Part shown: positions 32,941 through 44,720 of the stretch, in pieces
Layout of the letters: each line of letters starts with the position of its first letter
Position numbering within the stretch: the stretch's first letter is position 1
NCBI GenBank assembly: GCA_051294375.1
Contig: CM119270.1
Span: 19,727,741 to 19,791,740 of the forward strand
Direction of reading: 5' to 3'
Origin: Paraspadella gotoi
Taxonomy: Eukaryota > Chaetognatha
DNA length: 64,000 nt
The notes under the pieces: model-generated
Seen by the model: the letters and a program-made list of their open reading frames with translations, nothing else
Told to the model about the DNA's origin: nothing
The model's database searches: none
Made by a program: the position numbers and the translations under genes

Positions 32941-33215
32941 ATGACTTCCACTACGCCAACTTTATTGAGCCTCTCCTACTAGAAGCCCATGGAACGGGCC
33001 TTCCTGGGGTTTGGTCCTCTGGAACCAGGCTGTAGGTTTTTCCAGTCCCCCCAAGGCGGGTTACGGGTCGTCCGTCAACGCTTCCGCAGGTAGGAACCTG
33101 TCACCGGTACCTAGAGTCCATGAGCTGATGGCTTAGCCCAATGACCACCGGGTCACGACGAAGCTCGGTGTCAATCGCTTTATCAGGCACGGTGTTGAAG
33201 CTTTATGGCGGCATG
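32941..33215 (+). mobile_element. Possible tRNA-derived SINE
   Basis: A GC-rich island of about 270 bp in AT-rich DNA. ATGGCTTAGCCCAATGA (about 33128) resembles a tRNA A box and GGTGTCAATCG (about 33167) a degenerate B box, at roughly tRNA spacing. No second copy was found in the window and no poly(A) tail or target duplication is clear. Tentative. Confidence 0.3.
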
Positions 33216-33440
33216 CCACGACTACACCTGCTTTTTTCACTTTTTTCTTTCCTTTTACTTGCTTCTCCCCTTTGTTCACTTTTTCTTTTAACCTTCTTCT
33301 TCCTTTCTTTCCTTTTTCTTGGTCCTTCCTCCTTTTTTCACTTTTTATTTTCTTCTTTCCTTTCTTACTTTCCCTCGCTTTTTTCACTTTTATCCTCTCT
33401 TTTCCTTTTTCTTTCCTTTTCTTGCTTTCCCTCCTTTTTT
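33216..33440. repeat. Degenerate pyrimidine tract (CTTTCC-type)
   Basis: About 220 bp of almost pure C/T with TTTTTTCACTTTT and TCCTTTTCTTG recurring. Confidence 0.8.
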
Positions 33441-34539
33441 CGCTACGTACAATGGGACGGCGCCGTGGATTTCAGCGTAGCCTCTGAAAAAAAAATCGCG
33501 AGACTGGGAATAACATTACGAAATGGTCCTGAGCGAAGGTGATCTCTTCGATGAGGGAAAGAGACAGAGAGAGAGAGAGTGGTGAACTGACGAGTGGGAA
33601 GGAAGATTCGCGACGATGCAGCTGACTGAGACTAAGACGTCGCTCGGGACTGAGACCGAGGTGAGATCGAGACTCTCATGAGAGGCCCTCGGCCTCTTAC
33701 CTCTCTCTCTGTCTCTCACCCTTCTAGACTCTCTTCTCTTCTATCGTCTTCTGACTCTCTCTGGAGGCCATGATAGTAATTGGAATCAATGATATTGGAT
33801 GGTGGGAGAGAGAAAAGGTGGGAGCATTGAGAGAGAGTGGAGAGATGAAGGAGGGCGGTACGTGAGGCTTCGTATACTGTAATTATATTGGTCTCCAGTC
33901 CTCGGGAGAGAGAAGAAAATCTTTTAAACCGCAGTGTGCTTTCGCGGTTTGATTGCCCGGGTCACTAGTACCTGAGAACTGATCCGAGCGCCACACACCA
34001 CCAATTCTGCCAGCAAGACCCCTTCCCACTTCCCCAGGCTGCACGAACTAGGCATCGTAGATTCACTGACGAGCTCATGAACTCACCCGCTTTACCCCAC
34101 CCAGCCACGATTATCAAGAAATACCTCCACTTCCAGCACACTATGTCGCTCCCCCCCCAGAGGTCCTAAAGATCAAATAAAGAAGACCCGCGAACGCGGC
34201 CCGCGTGTTGGCACGCCGGCGGCTAAAGTTCTACAGAGTGCGGAGCGGCCCGGGTCTTTTTTCAAATCTGGGCCCGTCTCTCTCTTCCTATTCCTCTCTT
34301 TTCCTTCTCTCCTCGCCGCTTTCTCTTCCTTATTTAAACCTAATCTCACTTTCTTCCTTCTCCTCATCTCCCTTCTCTTCCTTCTCTCTCGCGTCTCTCT
34401 CTCCTTCTCTCTTCTTCTCGTGCTCTTCTCTCTCTCTCTCTACTTCTTCGTACTCTCTCCTACTCCATAACCCGCCGGCTCGGAGAAAGACTTCAACCTC
34501 ACGGAGGGTGGTGAAGCCCTTGGCGGTGCGCGCGTTTCG
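33441..34539. other. No gene recognised
   Basis: 33900-34250 is GC-richer, contains CAAATAAAG near 34173, and has a CCCGCGAACGCGGCCCGCG palindromic patch near 34187. It may be part of a retroelement or an untranslated exon, but I could not identify it. 34260-34470 is a C/T-rich tract. Confidence 0.4.
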
Positions 34540-35740
34540 AGAATTTACTAAATTGGTCCGCCTGATCCCCTCGTCATCCGCTATGAAGAGAGGCGGAGCG
34601 AATAATGTTGGTGAAATCAGGTGTGCAATTCTCGACGTCAGGGTGGGCGGAATAAAAAAATATACTTTAGGTGGTTCCCGATGGTGGGTCATGCGTCAAA
34701 GGCCAGGAGAAGGAAAGAAGGGAGGAGAGGGCACATTAAAAACGAGAGGGAGGCAGAGAGAAGGAGAAGGGAAGAGGAAAAGAGTGCGTTGGAGTCAAAA
34801 GAGGTCGACTAGGGTAGAAGGAAGAATGGCGAAAAATTAGCTAGGCGTTCAAATCGTGTAAAATGAAGAAATGTAGAAGTAACAAAGAATAACTCAAGAA
34901 TCAAAGCAACAATTAACTTTAGAATGGCTTTATTCGTCAATGGGTTTAGGAATTTAAACGTAACGTAACCCAAAACGGCGGGTTGACTTTTTGGACGGCC
35001 CACGCGCCACCGAGGAAGTGGACCGCCCCCCCTCCTTGGCTGGACGGCGCCTGCCGGTCAGCGGGCGATAGCAACGGCTCCACGGAGGACTGGGGTCGTC
35101 GTCCTTCCGTAAATTGTACCCTGTGCGGCACTCGGTTTAGGTTTACGCTGGATCCATAAACTCCCGGACCAGAAAGGTGCACCTTTTCATCGGCCTCCCT
35201 TCGGCTATCAGCCGAAAAGGCTTGGCCTAGTGGCGCTATAGCCCTGTTAGTGCCTTTAGCTTTCGAGGATCGCCTGTTGCGCTTAAGCTCCCCATGGTTC
35301 CCCAGGAAAGCGTTCTACCCTCCCTCGCCTTTGGGTCCTTAAAAAACTCCCCGCCCTTGAGGTGCTTGGTCCATACCCCACCGTTTACTTTCGTTTTTAT
35401 CCTCCATTCCCCTTCCTTACCATGGGTCGTTGAAGAGGCCTCTATGTCACAGTTCAGAACTAGCCTTTCGAACGCTTTTTCTGTTAACACTCTCGTCGTG
35501 CCGTGTCCTTACCATTCTACCGAGGCCCTCACCCTCCAAGTCAAAAATGTGCTGCTGTCTCTCTCGAAGGACGGAGAAAACGCGAAGGAGGCAGAGGACG
35601 CGCAGAGAACTGCACTGGCTCACTATCTGCACTCAGGAATACGAAGGGCGAAAAGCCGATACGCCGTGTGAAAGTTCGAAGGAGAGCTCGTCTTGCCAGA
35701 CAGTTGTAAGAGAGATTCGCCGTGAGGAAATCACGTAGTA
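34540..35740. repeat. Diverged duplication, copy 2
   Basis: Counterpart of 29985-31020 (landmarks given there). This copy is longer and carries many single- and double-base expansions (for example CCAAAACGGCGGGTTGAC against CCAAACGGCGTTGAC). These could reflect real divergence or uncorrected long-read errors. Confidence 0.7.
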
Positions 35741-36430
35741 CAGTCCTTGTAGCTCAGAAAGGAGGATATAGGCACATTTCTTCTCCCTTCAAAAAGAACC
35801 TCTTATGAGAGAGTATATCCTCTCTCCATACGATCTGTTCTTCTTAATACTACTGCTCTCTGATCGTCTCTCGCTCACTCTCTCTGACTACGTGCATCGT
35901 GCTGTACATCTGTCTCTCTCTAAGCCAGTCTCTGTCTCTCTGCTCTCCTCTAATGTACATCCTCTCGCTCTCTCTGCGTTATTTGGGTTGTGTGAGTAGA
36001 TGCTTTTATTTAGTCGTTGAGGATTCCACCATTCGAGCTGAGGAAATACACAATGTCAATCAACCCAATCTGTGCAGCTCGCAGATCATCAGGAACCATC
36101 AGATACCCGTGTGCAGAGACGAGCGATCACCACAGCATCACTACTACATCATCCCATCTTCTTCGCATTTCCCATCAACCTTTCCTCAGCATCACTACAC
36201 AAACCCGTCTTCACGTCTTATCATCACTCACTAATCCATCACTCCTTCCTTCATATTGCAACTTTTCAATCCTTCACTCCATCATTTGCGTCACCCCATC
36301 ACTCCCATCAACTCCCATCACCCCATCACTGGGCGCCGCCTGAAAAGGAAGGCCACGCCCAAGGCGCGAAATTGCCTCGACGACCGCACGTGCGTCGGAG
36401 GAGGTTGAGGGCTGAGAGACGAAGGAGAGC
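35741..36430. other. No gene recognised
   Basis: Mixed sequence; 35870-35990 is TCTCTC-rich and 36150-36330 has degenerate CATCACTCC repeats. No conserved product. Confidence 0.4.
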
Positions 36431-36513
36431 GGGGCGTGAGGGGTAGAGGGGGTAAGGGACTGACGGGGTAAGGGGGTAAAGGGGTAAGGGGGTAAAGGGG
36501 TAAAGGGGTAAAG
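36431..36513 (+). repeat. (GGGGTAAA)n G-quadruplex-prone repeat
   Basis: About ten runs of three to five G separated by TAAA/TAA spacers on the plus strand. It is a short array with strong G-quadruplex potential. Confidence 0.9.
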
Positions 36514-36595
36514 GACGCGATCGCCATTCTCTTCCGTCGATGGGTGAGAAACATTGACTGCATCGACTGCATCCGCGAGGGAGAGATTGTTCGCA

Positions 36596-36622
36596 TCGTG
36601 AATGTGAATGTGAATGTGAATG
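36596..36622. repeat. (GTGAAT)n hexanucleotide repeat
   Basis: Four copies of GTGAAT in tandem. Confidence 0.9.
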
Positions 36623-38063
36623 TTCGCATTAGAGAATAAACTAAATCCGATGATACGAAAGAAAGTGGTAAGTTATAAAAGCCAGAGTCATGAACTTAAA
36701 AAATTTTATTAAACTTTAGGTATTTTTAAACAGAAAAAAAAATCATTTTTTTCCTTCTCGTAGCGAAGGTGAGAAATTTTTCTTATTTACGACGAAAAAT
36801 GCGGCGAAATTTGCGATTTCGTCGAATTTTTATCGTTTGTGTTTTTAATTCGTCGTCTTTTTTTCTTTTCGCGTTTATGACTCATTTCGTTCGTAAAGTA
36901 ATCGTCGTCGTTGTCGTCGTCGTCGTCGTTGTCGTCGTCGTNNNNNNNNNNNNNNNNNNNNNNNNNNNNNNNNNNNNNNNNNNNNNNNNNNNNNNNNNNN
37001 NNNNNNNNNNNNNNNNNNNNNNNNNNNNNNNNNNNNNNNNNNNNNNNNNNNNNNNNNNNNNNNNNNNNNNNNNNNNNNNNNNNNNNNNNNNNNNNNNNTC
37101 GTCGTCGTCGTTGTCATTTTCGTAAGCTTCGTCGTTGTCGTTGTCGTCGTCGTCGTCCGCAGCGGCCGACATCTTTTCCGGTCAAGCCGACACCAACTTT
37201 CGACCTTCAGTCTTCTCTTGAGATCAAGGCGACTTTCCTTCTCCTTTGCCCGACATCTTTAGGCTTTAGACCCCTAGCCGACGTCTCCTCAAACCGACGC
37301 TGAACAACTTTACTTTTTTTTTCGTCTTTCTAATAATTTTCATAACTGAAGTCGAAACGACGAGGCTTTTTAGAAAATGGGACCCGGCGCTCTCGACGCC
37401 GAAAGGCAGCGTCGGGCGGCGTCGGCGGGGAGAGACGACGCCGAGGGGGGGTAGGTTAAGACGAGGGGGTTTCTTAGCCGAAATTTGAAAAAAAAATAAT
37501 AATTTTTTTTTATTTATTTTTCCCTTTTTTTTTCAATTAAGTAGGAATTTGAGAAATTAAAGTTTTCGCTTTTCGGTCTAGAGATAATAAAAAGTTCCCT
37601 TTCGGCATCTTTCGGTATGGGAATGGGCTGTGCTAAAGCGAACCACGTTTCACTCGGGTTCTTTGAAAAGATCCATGAATGGCAGGGAGAGGGATTACAG
37701 TTAGTTATAACAGTTACAGTTACAGTTAAAGTTAAATTAACTGGAGATGTATGAAAAGATCAAGGAGTATTAAGAAGAGTTACGACAGTTAGATTTGGAA
37801 TCGAGGGAAGCAACTCGGAATTGCAATTTTTGACGCTGATGGTTGGTATTGTGAAAAAGACAAACGGCCTGAAAATTATGACGCCGAAAACGACAGAAAA
37901 TAATCGTTTTTTTAATTTTTACATTAAATGTTTTAAATTATTTTCCATTCCTCGCCCAAAAAAAAAGTCGCTTCGGTTCAAGAGTCTAACTTTTTTCCCT
38001 TCGTTTTAAAGGTGAGAAAAGTGGCATCGAAAATCAATCTCAACCATCCTCCCTTCAAGGACA
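36623..38063. other. No gene; (GTC)n interrupted by a 157-N gap
   Basis: (GTC)n on both sides of N at 36942-37098 shows that the gap is a trinucleotide repeat. 37380-37460 is a short GC-rich CpG-dense patch followed by AT-rich sequence. No coding exon could be supported. Confidence 0.5.
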
Positions 38064-38243
38064 NNNNNNNNNNNNNNNNNNNNNNNNNNNNNNNNNNNNN
38101 NNNNNNNNNNNNNNNNNNNNNNNNNNNNNNNNNNNNNNNNNNNNNNNNNNNNNNNNNNNNNNNNNNNNNNNNNNNNNNNNNNNNNNNNNNNNNNNNNNNN
38201 NNCCTTTCCTTTCCTTTCCTTTCCTTTCCTTTCCTTTCCTATA
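38064..38243. repeat. (CCTTT)n satellite with 139-N gap
   Basis: N at 38064-38202, then (CCTTT)n to about 38240. The unresolved gap is probably the same pentanucleotide satellite. Confidence 0.85.
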
Positions 38244-38440
38244 AGACTTCCACATTTATCAACTATGAGTCTAACTTTTCATATTCACTTCCCACTCTTT
38301 CGGTTTCACTCCCATTTTTCCCTTTTACAGTCGAAAACAGTCGGCTTCTTCGGCGACGGCGGCGGCGGCTGCGGCGGCAGCAACTCAAGCTCTGGATTTG
38401 ACGTTAAAACTGGAACTTGAAAATACCTCAGGGTAAATAA
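38244..38440. other. No feature recognised
   Basis: Short unique stretch with a GGCGACGGCGGCGGCGGCTG patch near 38350. Confidence 0.4.
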
Positions 38441-38512
38441 AAATAGAAATAAAAAATAAATAAATAAATAAATAAATAAAAAAATAAAAAAATAAATAAA
38501 AAAATAAAAAAA

Positions 38513-38551
<39 letters not shown>

Positions 38552-38552
38552 A
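38441..38552. repeat. (AAAT)n microsatellite
   Basis: About 110 bp of AAAT units. Confidence 0.95.
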
Positions 38553-39482
38553 TGTTGGCCTTAACCCTTCATAGCCTGTTCAAAGTCAGTGGTAAGATAT
38601 CTAAAATATTATTATTATTAAGTGAATGGATAATATTTTAAAATGTATTTTTATGAAGGGTAAGATTGAGAGATGATCAAGGTTTTAGGTAAAAGCTATA
38701 GAGTTTATTAGTTTAGTTGTTATTGTGATTATTTGTCACAGTAATTGAGATGATTCATGGCAGATGCTGAAAAAATGAAAAAAAGGAAAAAGAAAGAAGC
38801 AAAGAAAAAGGAATAAAAGAAGGAAGGAAGGAAAAAAGAGAGGCAAAAAGGAAACAAAAGAAAAGAAGGATGGCAAAAAAGAAAGGAAGGAAATAAAAAG
38901 GAAAAGAAGGGAGATTGGATGCGATCAGCAATTTCCTTCTATGGGAATCAGATAGAGGACCCCCCCCCCAAAAAAAAGGGAAAATAAGGAGAAAGGATGA
39001 GAGGAATTGATTCGGACAGGAATCTCCTCTCTTTTTATCACCGAATTCCCCGCCTTTCATCACAACCCATCATTTTAACCTGTCACAAAAGGCGCGGGCC
39101 AAATGAAAAATGAGAAAAAATCGTCCCAAAAAAAAAATGAAAGAATAAAAAAAAATGATAAGTTTGATCGATTATAGGGAGAAAGTAGGTGAGAATTATT
39201 TAAAAAAGGAAAAGTAAGTTTGAAAGTAAAAAAAAAGGTTAAGTGAAATGAAAAAGTAAAATTGATTGGGATAGGAAAAGTAAGTTCAATATCGTATGTA
39301 ATACATTATTAATATCGTCATAATTTGATTGTTTGTACAGAAGTTAAAGGATAATGACGAATATTGCGAAAAATATTAGTTCGGTGAAATGGAGAGAAAG
39401 AAATTGCCTTATTTTCCTAGAACGCCCCATTTCATCTTAAATTCGGAATTATGTTAATTTTTCAAGTAAAAATTTAATTTTA
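38553..39482. other. No gene; purine-rich sequence
   Basis: 38765-38920 is a GGAAAGAAGGAAA-type purine tract. The remainder is AT-rich. Confidence 0.45.
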
Positions 39483-39615
39483 GGTTGAGGTTAAGTATCA
39501 GGTTAGAGATGAGGTTAGTGATTAAGTTTAGGGATTTAGGTTAGAGGTTAGGATTAGAAATTAAGGATAATGATTTAAGATTTGGTTAAGGATTAGGGTG
39601 AGAGATTAGGTTACA
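39483..39615. repeat. Degenerate GGTTAGG-type repeat
   Basis: About 130 bp of loosely repeated GGTTAGAGGTTAGGATTAG / GGATTAGGGTGAGAG. It recalls telomere-type TTAGG/TTAGGG motifs but is too irregular to be a functional array. Confidence 0.6.
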
Positions 39616-40950
39616 AATTTAAATATATTAAGATCAAAATCAATTTCTGGGTCACTCTCGGAAAAAAGAAGCAAAAAAAAAAGTAAGTTCGATCGAAGAG
39701 GAAAAAAAATTAGATTCGATTGAGATAAAGTAAGTGAGTCTGATGAAGGCCGACGGAAAGGCGAAGCTCGATTTCGGGCGAATAAATCAAAATTGATTGG
39801 TAGAAATTATTCGTTGGTTGAAAGGCGACCAATCAAAGAGGCGGAGAGAGAGAAATAAGTAGGGAGGAAAAAGGGGGAGAGGGTTTTAGGGAAGAGGGGG
39901 GTTGGTAGGGTGGCGTGGGCGGGGGAAGGTGGGGGGAAACGAGCGCGAGATAAGGAGAAAAGGTTATAAGCGTAAGAAAGGAATGAGTTTGCTCTGAAAG
40001 GTATCTATCTATCTATGGTTGGGCTCTATCTATCTATCTATGGTTGAGCTCTATCTATGCTCTCGTCAGGGAAAAGAGGTAAGTTGGGTGAGGATATATA
40101 TTATTAGGTAAGTAGCTAAGACAAAAGGCAACATGGGCACATAAAAGGAGGGGAGGAGAGTGGGAGACCGAGAGACGTGAAGTTGTGAGCCGATCTTCAA
40201 GACCCTGATCCGTGACTAAGGGTTGAGGAGTGGATGACGAGGGGAGGAGGAGGAGGAGGAGGAGGAGAAGGAGGTGGAGGCGTTGAGAGGGGGAAGAGAA
40301 GGGGAGAGGAAGGTTCTGGCGATAGGGGGAGCCAGGGAGCTTCTATCCTGGTTTGTTTCATTCAATTAATTTTAGCAATATGAAGCAACATTTAATTAAT
40401 ATTCAATTAAATATTAGTCCGATTGGTTGGATTTCTGTTTCATTTATATGGTTTAATCTCGATTGAATTATAATTAAATCATAAGCCAAAGTATTAATTA
40501 ATATTTATTACTGAGACGCGATAGAAAGTGAAATCCAGCACAATGGATTCCGATTAATGATTTCAGTTTTTTGACGTCTATACATTACGTATATGAGTTT
40601 TATGGTTGATTCAGTACAGACAATAACATCGAACAAGACTTGATCAAGTTTCAAAACGTGATGATTAATTAAAAAGTAAAGAAAGAAATTAGTACTTTGA
40701 GAAAAGTTTTTTTCGACAAATACATCTTACTATATTTCTGCTTAATATTAAAACGAGGAAAAAAATATTAATAGGATAAATTGTGAATAAACCAATCACC
40801 AAAATCTATTTTAATTTTTTTATATTTTATTTTTGTCGTCACGAATAAAAAAAAGTTTAAAAAAAGGAAAACAGATTCTCAGATTTTTCTCTGAATTTAA
40901 TAAAACCTTTAATTGAAAACTAAATCCTTGAAAAGGGAGAGGTTTATTTC

Positions 40951-40955
<5 letters not shown>
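39616..40955. other. No gene; short tetranucleotide and AT-rich sequence
   Basis: (TATC)n interrupted by GGTTGGGCTC at 40002-40065, (GGA)n at 40240-40275, then AT-rich sequence to 40955. No coding support. Confidence 0.5.

Positions 40956-41028
<73 letters not shown>
40956..41028. repeat. (CT)n microsatellite
   Basis: About 70 bp of CT with one interruption. Confidence 0.97.
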
Positions 41029-41626
41029 CTCGAAGGACTTTCATTTTCATGTGACGATTTTTTTTCTCTTTTTTTTTACATATAAACGGAAACTAGGAAA
41101 AGAAAAGAAAAATTAAGAAAGAAATAGGAAATGAAAAAAGGGAAAGGGGATCTTCGCGCCATCTAGCGGTCGTGAGGCGAACAATGACCGAGAAGGAAAA
41201 GCGACTCGTCAAAGAATAAAAAAGGAAGAAATTGTTACAGAAAAGAAAGGAAAAAAAAGGAAAGAAAGGAAAGAAAGGCCGAGGCGCGATCGTTCCGTTT
41301 TTCATTATGAGATGTGAACACGGTCGGACGAGAAAGAAGGAAGGACGATGTTTGAGCTTCGCAGTTTTCCGATGTTTCGTTCCAAATGTTCATCGTTCAA
41401 TGATTTTATATTATTATTATTATCATTATTATTATTATTATCATTATTATCAGACGCGGGTCTATTACCCCTCTCCTTCTCATTCACATTCTCTCTCTTC
41501 TCCTTCTAGTTTTTTCCCTTTTTTTACCCTCATGATTTTGTCGCCGTATAGATTTTCCTGGCATCAATATATTATTTTCCCCCATTCTCGTGACTTTACT
41601 TCCGGTTAGGATACCTTTTCAGAGTG
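41029..41626. other. No gene recognised; (TTA)n
   Basis: Includes a (TTA/TCA)n run at 41409-41450 and C/T-rich sequence. No coding support. Confidence 0.45.
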
Positions 41627-41686
41627 GCGCCCAATGTGGGGCTCGAACCCACGACCCCAGGATTAAGAGTCCTGTGCTCTACCGAC
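41627..41686 (-). tRNA. 5'-truncated tRNA-Lys(CUU)
   Basis: The minus strand reads GTCGGTAGAGC, then an intact anticodon arm with anticodon CUU (antisense AAG at 41665-41667) and CAGGA/TCCTG stem. It then has an intact T arm (GTGGG TTCGAGC CCCAC) and the 3' acceptor half ATTGGGCG. The first 12-13 bases (acceptor 5' strand and D-stem 5' half) are replaced by unrelated sequence, so the molecule cannot close its acceptor or D stem. Best read as a tRNA fragment or pseudogene, or the tRNA end of a SINE. Confidence 0.85.
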
Positions 41687-41744
41687 GAAGAATCTTGCTT
41701 TCTGATTTTTGACATGATATGTCGGATAAACTGCGACATCCTTC

Positions 41745-42704
41745 TTAAGGCCAGGGATCACTCAATCTAAAATTATAGAAATCTTATTTACTGTATCTTA
41801 ATCATTTTCTCTTATCTTGTAAGAGGTTTTCTATTGAAAAATAATCGAAAACTTAATATAATATTATTAATAAAATGTTCATATTATTATTTTCTTCGGT
41901 AAAACTAGATTTTCAAGAGAAAAATAATTTTTTATATGTAAGTTAAATTTCTACAACTAAATTTTAAACTCAAACCTGATTCTTTACAGTAAGCTCAATT
42001 TCTACTTCTTATATTTAATTCCTCCTTTGGTAAAAAGTACATACTTGGAGTTGTATCACTAATAAGTCTAAAATAAACTACTACTCACATTTTCCAGACG
42101 GGTTTTTATACTTTTATTGAGTTTTAGGAGTTAAAAAACTTATCGAATTTATTTCAATTTGACTTTTTACTTTATGTAAATGTTTAATGAGTTTAATGAG
42201 TACAGAATTTTAACTTTCTTGACGAAGTGAAGTTAACGAAGAGTTGCAGCTCAAACCGTTGGACTCTCTTGAAGACAAAATATATTGGGGCAAGAAAAGA
42301 AGGTGGGGGAGATTCTATGAGCGCGTTTATTAAAAATGTTTTTCGTTTCAAAGATATCAAGGAATTATCCCCAAAATTGTTTAAAATAATCAAATTTTAT
42401 ATGAAGGAAGGAAAATTTTGAAAGTATCTTTTCATAGAATTGGAGTTCGTGACCTTAAAGGTAATTCATGCCAAATTTAATGAGAAACGCCTTACTGTTT
42501 GGCGGCTGTAACTCTTCAAATAAGGTTTATTTTATTTTATACTACAAAAAAATCGAAAAAACGATGACGCCTTTGAAAAAATAGTAAAAGTAAATACATT
42601 TTCGGAATCGTCAGGAGCTCTCCTTTTCGAAATCCGAAGCACCCCCCCCCCCCCCTCAGTTTTAGCCTAATTTATAATTTGAATTGAGTGATCCCGGACC
42701 TTAA
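41745..42704. mobile_element. TTAA-flanked inverted-repeat DNA transposon
   Basis: The ends are inverted repeats of about 33 nt: GGCCAGGGATCACTCAAT at 41749 and, on the other strand, GGTCCGGGATCACTCAAT at 42700, continuing into TCTAAAATTATA / TCAAATTATA. Both ends are flanked by TTAA (41745-41748 and 42701-42704), the target site used by piggyBac-type elements. The 952-bp interior has no transposase frame, so it is non-autonomous. The TIR does not begin with the CCC-type bases of classical piggyBac, so the family is provisional. Confidence 0.75.
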
Positions 42705-42815
42705 AAGAAATTAATGTAACAAAACTCTGAAAGCTTTTAATAAAGTCTCTCGCGCAGTCAAATTTATCAAATACTTTTTAAATACTAATCACAACTAAAT
42801 ATGATAAAACAAGTA

Positions 42816-42935
42816 CAGGGATGGAAATAAAAATTTAGAAAATGTCGTTTTTGTTTTTGTTTTTATTTATTCTTAATATGAGACATCGGGTGTATTTAAA
42901 TAAAAAAGTTCAATTGAAATTACTTAGCCAGACCA
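42816..42935. mobile_element. hAT-like 5' end fragment
   Basis: Begins CAGGGATGGAAATAAAAATT and resembles 12828-12935 along about 110 bp. Shared segments include TTAGAAAAT, GGTGTATTTAAATAAA / GATGTATTTAAAAAAA and ATTACTTAGCCA / CATACTTAGCCA. No matching right end was found nearby. Confidence 0.5.
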
Positions 42936-43542
42936 TATGGTAACTATGTATTTGTCAAGTAATCTTGCAATTTTTATAATATTAAACTTGGCTTTAATAT
43001 TTTGAATTATAAATAATTGTAAATACCAAGATGAGAAAATAAATACGAGAATGGTAAACAGAAAAAAAATGGTTTTCTCTGTAGTTTGATAAATAATAAA
43101 AACGAATAAATTATTGTTTTATTTCTTTACTCTATATCTTTACGACTTTGTTTGTCATCCCTAACTCTTTCTAATTTGCTATTTATTCCTTTTCAACAAT
43201 AATCATAAAAATTATAATATTTACATAAATCTTTTTCATAATTCCTTTTTATTGCACGCCCGCCATCTTAAATCAAACCACTTAGCACAGCGTCACGTCT
43301 CCGCCTGGCGTTGACCCAACAACAACACCAACAACAACAACCAAGGCCTTTGTTGTCCGACCGTCGCTAAGCGACGCATATTTATATTTTTTTAAATGCG
43401 TCGACTAATCAGGACGAAAAATAAATTTTCGCTCCTCACATTAAAATATCGCGGGTCTTGAAGTTTTTATGAGTTTGAAAGGCGAAGGTTTTTCCCGGTT
43501 TAATGCTCCTCGTACCGTGAGCTTTATGAAGGAAACGGGAAG

Positions 43543-43544
<2 letters not shown>
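42936..43544. other. No gene recognised
   Basis: AT-rich with an (AAC)n patch near 43318-43342. No coding support. Confidence 0.4.
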
Positions 43545-43591
<47 letters not shown>

Positions 43592-43702
43592 TGGTGATAC
43601 GAATTATCATAACGAAGTCAATGCTGATGACAAAAGAGGGTCGTGATAATTTAAGCGAATATTAATTCTGCTGTATGATGCGGTGACGATGACGACGACG
43701 AC

Positions 43703-43753
<51 letters not shown>
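43545..43753. repeat. (GAC)n and (GAT)n microsatellites
   Basis: (GAC)n at 43545-43590 and (GAC)n passing into (GAT)n at 43684-43753. Confidence 0.97.
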
Positions 43754-44207
43754 AAAAAATCCCACATGGATAACAACGACAATGACGTGACGTAACTCTT
43801 CGACGACTAACTAAACAGAGCAATCAATTTTTATAACTAAGGACAAATAACACTTCAATGAAAGAAAAAAAAATGACGAAAATCAGAAAATAATCGAGTA
43901 AAATTCGTCGGTGTCATAAAAAATGACAAAAATCTATAAGTTGACAAAGTGAAATTGACATCGAAACCAAAAAGACAAAACGTCGGAAGGATTAAGACGA
44001 CGACGACTACGACGACGACGACAACCGAAGCCTAAAAAGGGAAAAAAAAAGAGAAAAAAAGTCCCTTGGTCAGATTCGGAATTAAGTGACCCTAAAAGGG
44101 AGTTGACTCCATCTCACAAATACGGCAAATCAAGTAGAAAGGAGGAAGGGGGGGGGCAAGGGGGGTGGGAGTGAAAAAGAAAACAAAAGGGGAAACGAAA
44201 TGGGGCA
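43754..44207. other. No gene recognised
   Basis: AT-rich then G-rich (GGGGGGGGGCAAGGGGGGTGGG near 44149). No coding support. Confidence 0.4.
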
Positions 44208-44720
44208 GCCAAAGAAAATGAGGAGGGGAAGGCGAAAAAGAAAACGAAGGAACAGAACAGGGGATCAAAAGAGAATAGGGGAGAGAAAAAGAAAACAAAT
44301 GAACAGAACGGGAATCAAAATCGAATGGGGCAAAAAAGAAAACAAGGAAGTAGAACAGGGATCAAAAGAGAATAGGGGGGGGGGGAAAAAGAAAATGAAG
44401 GAACAGAACAGGGGATCAAAATCAAATGGGGCAAAAAAGAAAACAAGGAAGTAGAATAGGGATCGAAAGAGAATAGGGGGGCGAAAAAGAAAAGGTGGGA
44501 ACAGAACAGGGATCAAAAGAAAATAGGGGGGCGAAAAAAAAAAAGGAGGGAACAAGAACGGGGGATCAAAAGAGAATAGGGGGCAAAAAATAAAAGGAGG
44601 GAACAGAACAGGGGATAAAAAGACAATGGGGGGCGAAAAAGAAAACAATGGAACAGAACAAGGGATCAAAAGAGACTGGGTGCGAAAAAGAAAAGGAGGG
44701 AACAGAACAGGGAATCCAAA
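44208..44720. repeat. 50-65 bp minisatellite
   Basis: Eight or nine tandem units of AAAAAGAAAA, GGAACAGAACAGGG, GATCAAAAGAGAATAGGGG with length variation in the G and A runs. Proline/serine/phenylalanine frames on the minus strand follow the repeat. Confidence 0.9.

Noticed and set aside
39483-39615. TTAGG/TTAGGG-like repeats as an interstitial telomere
   Set aside because: Spacing and sequence are too irregular; no run of exact telomere units.
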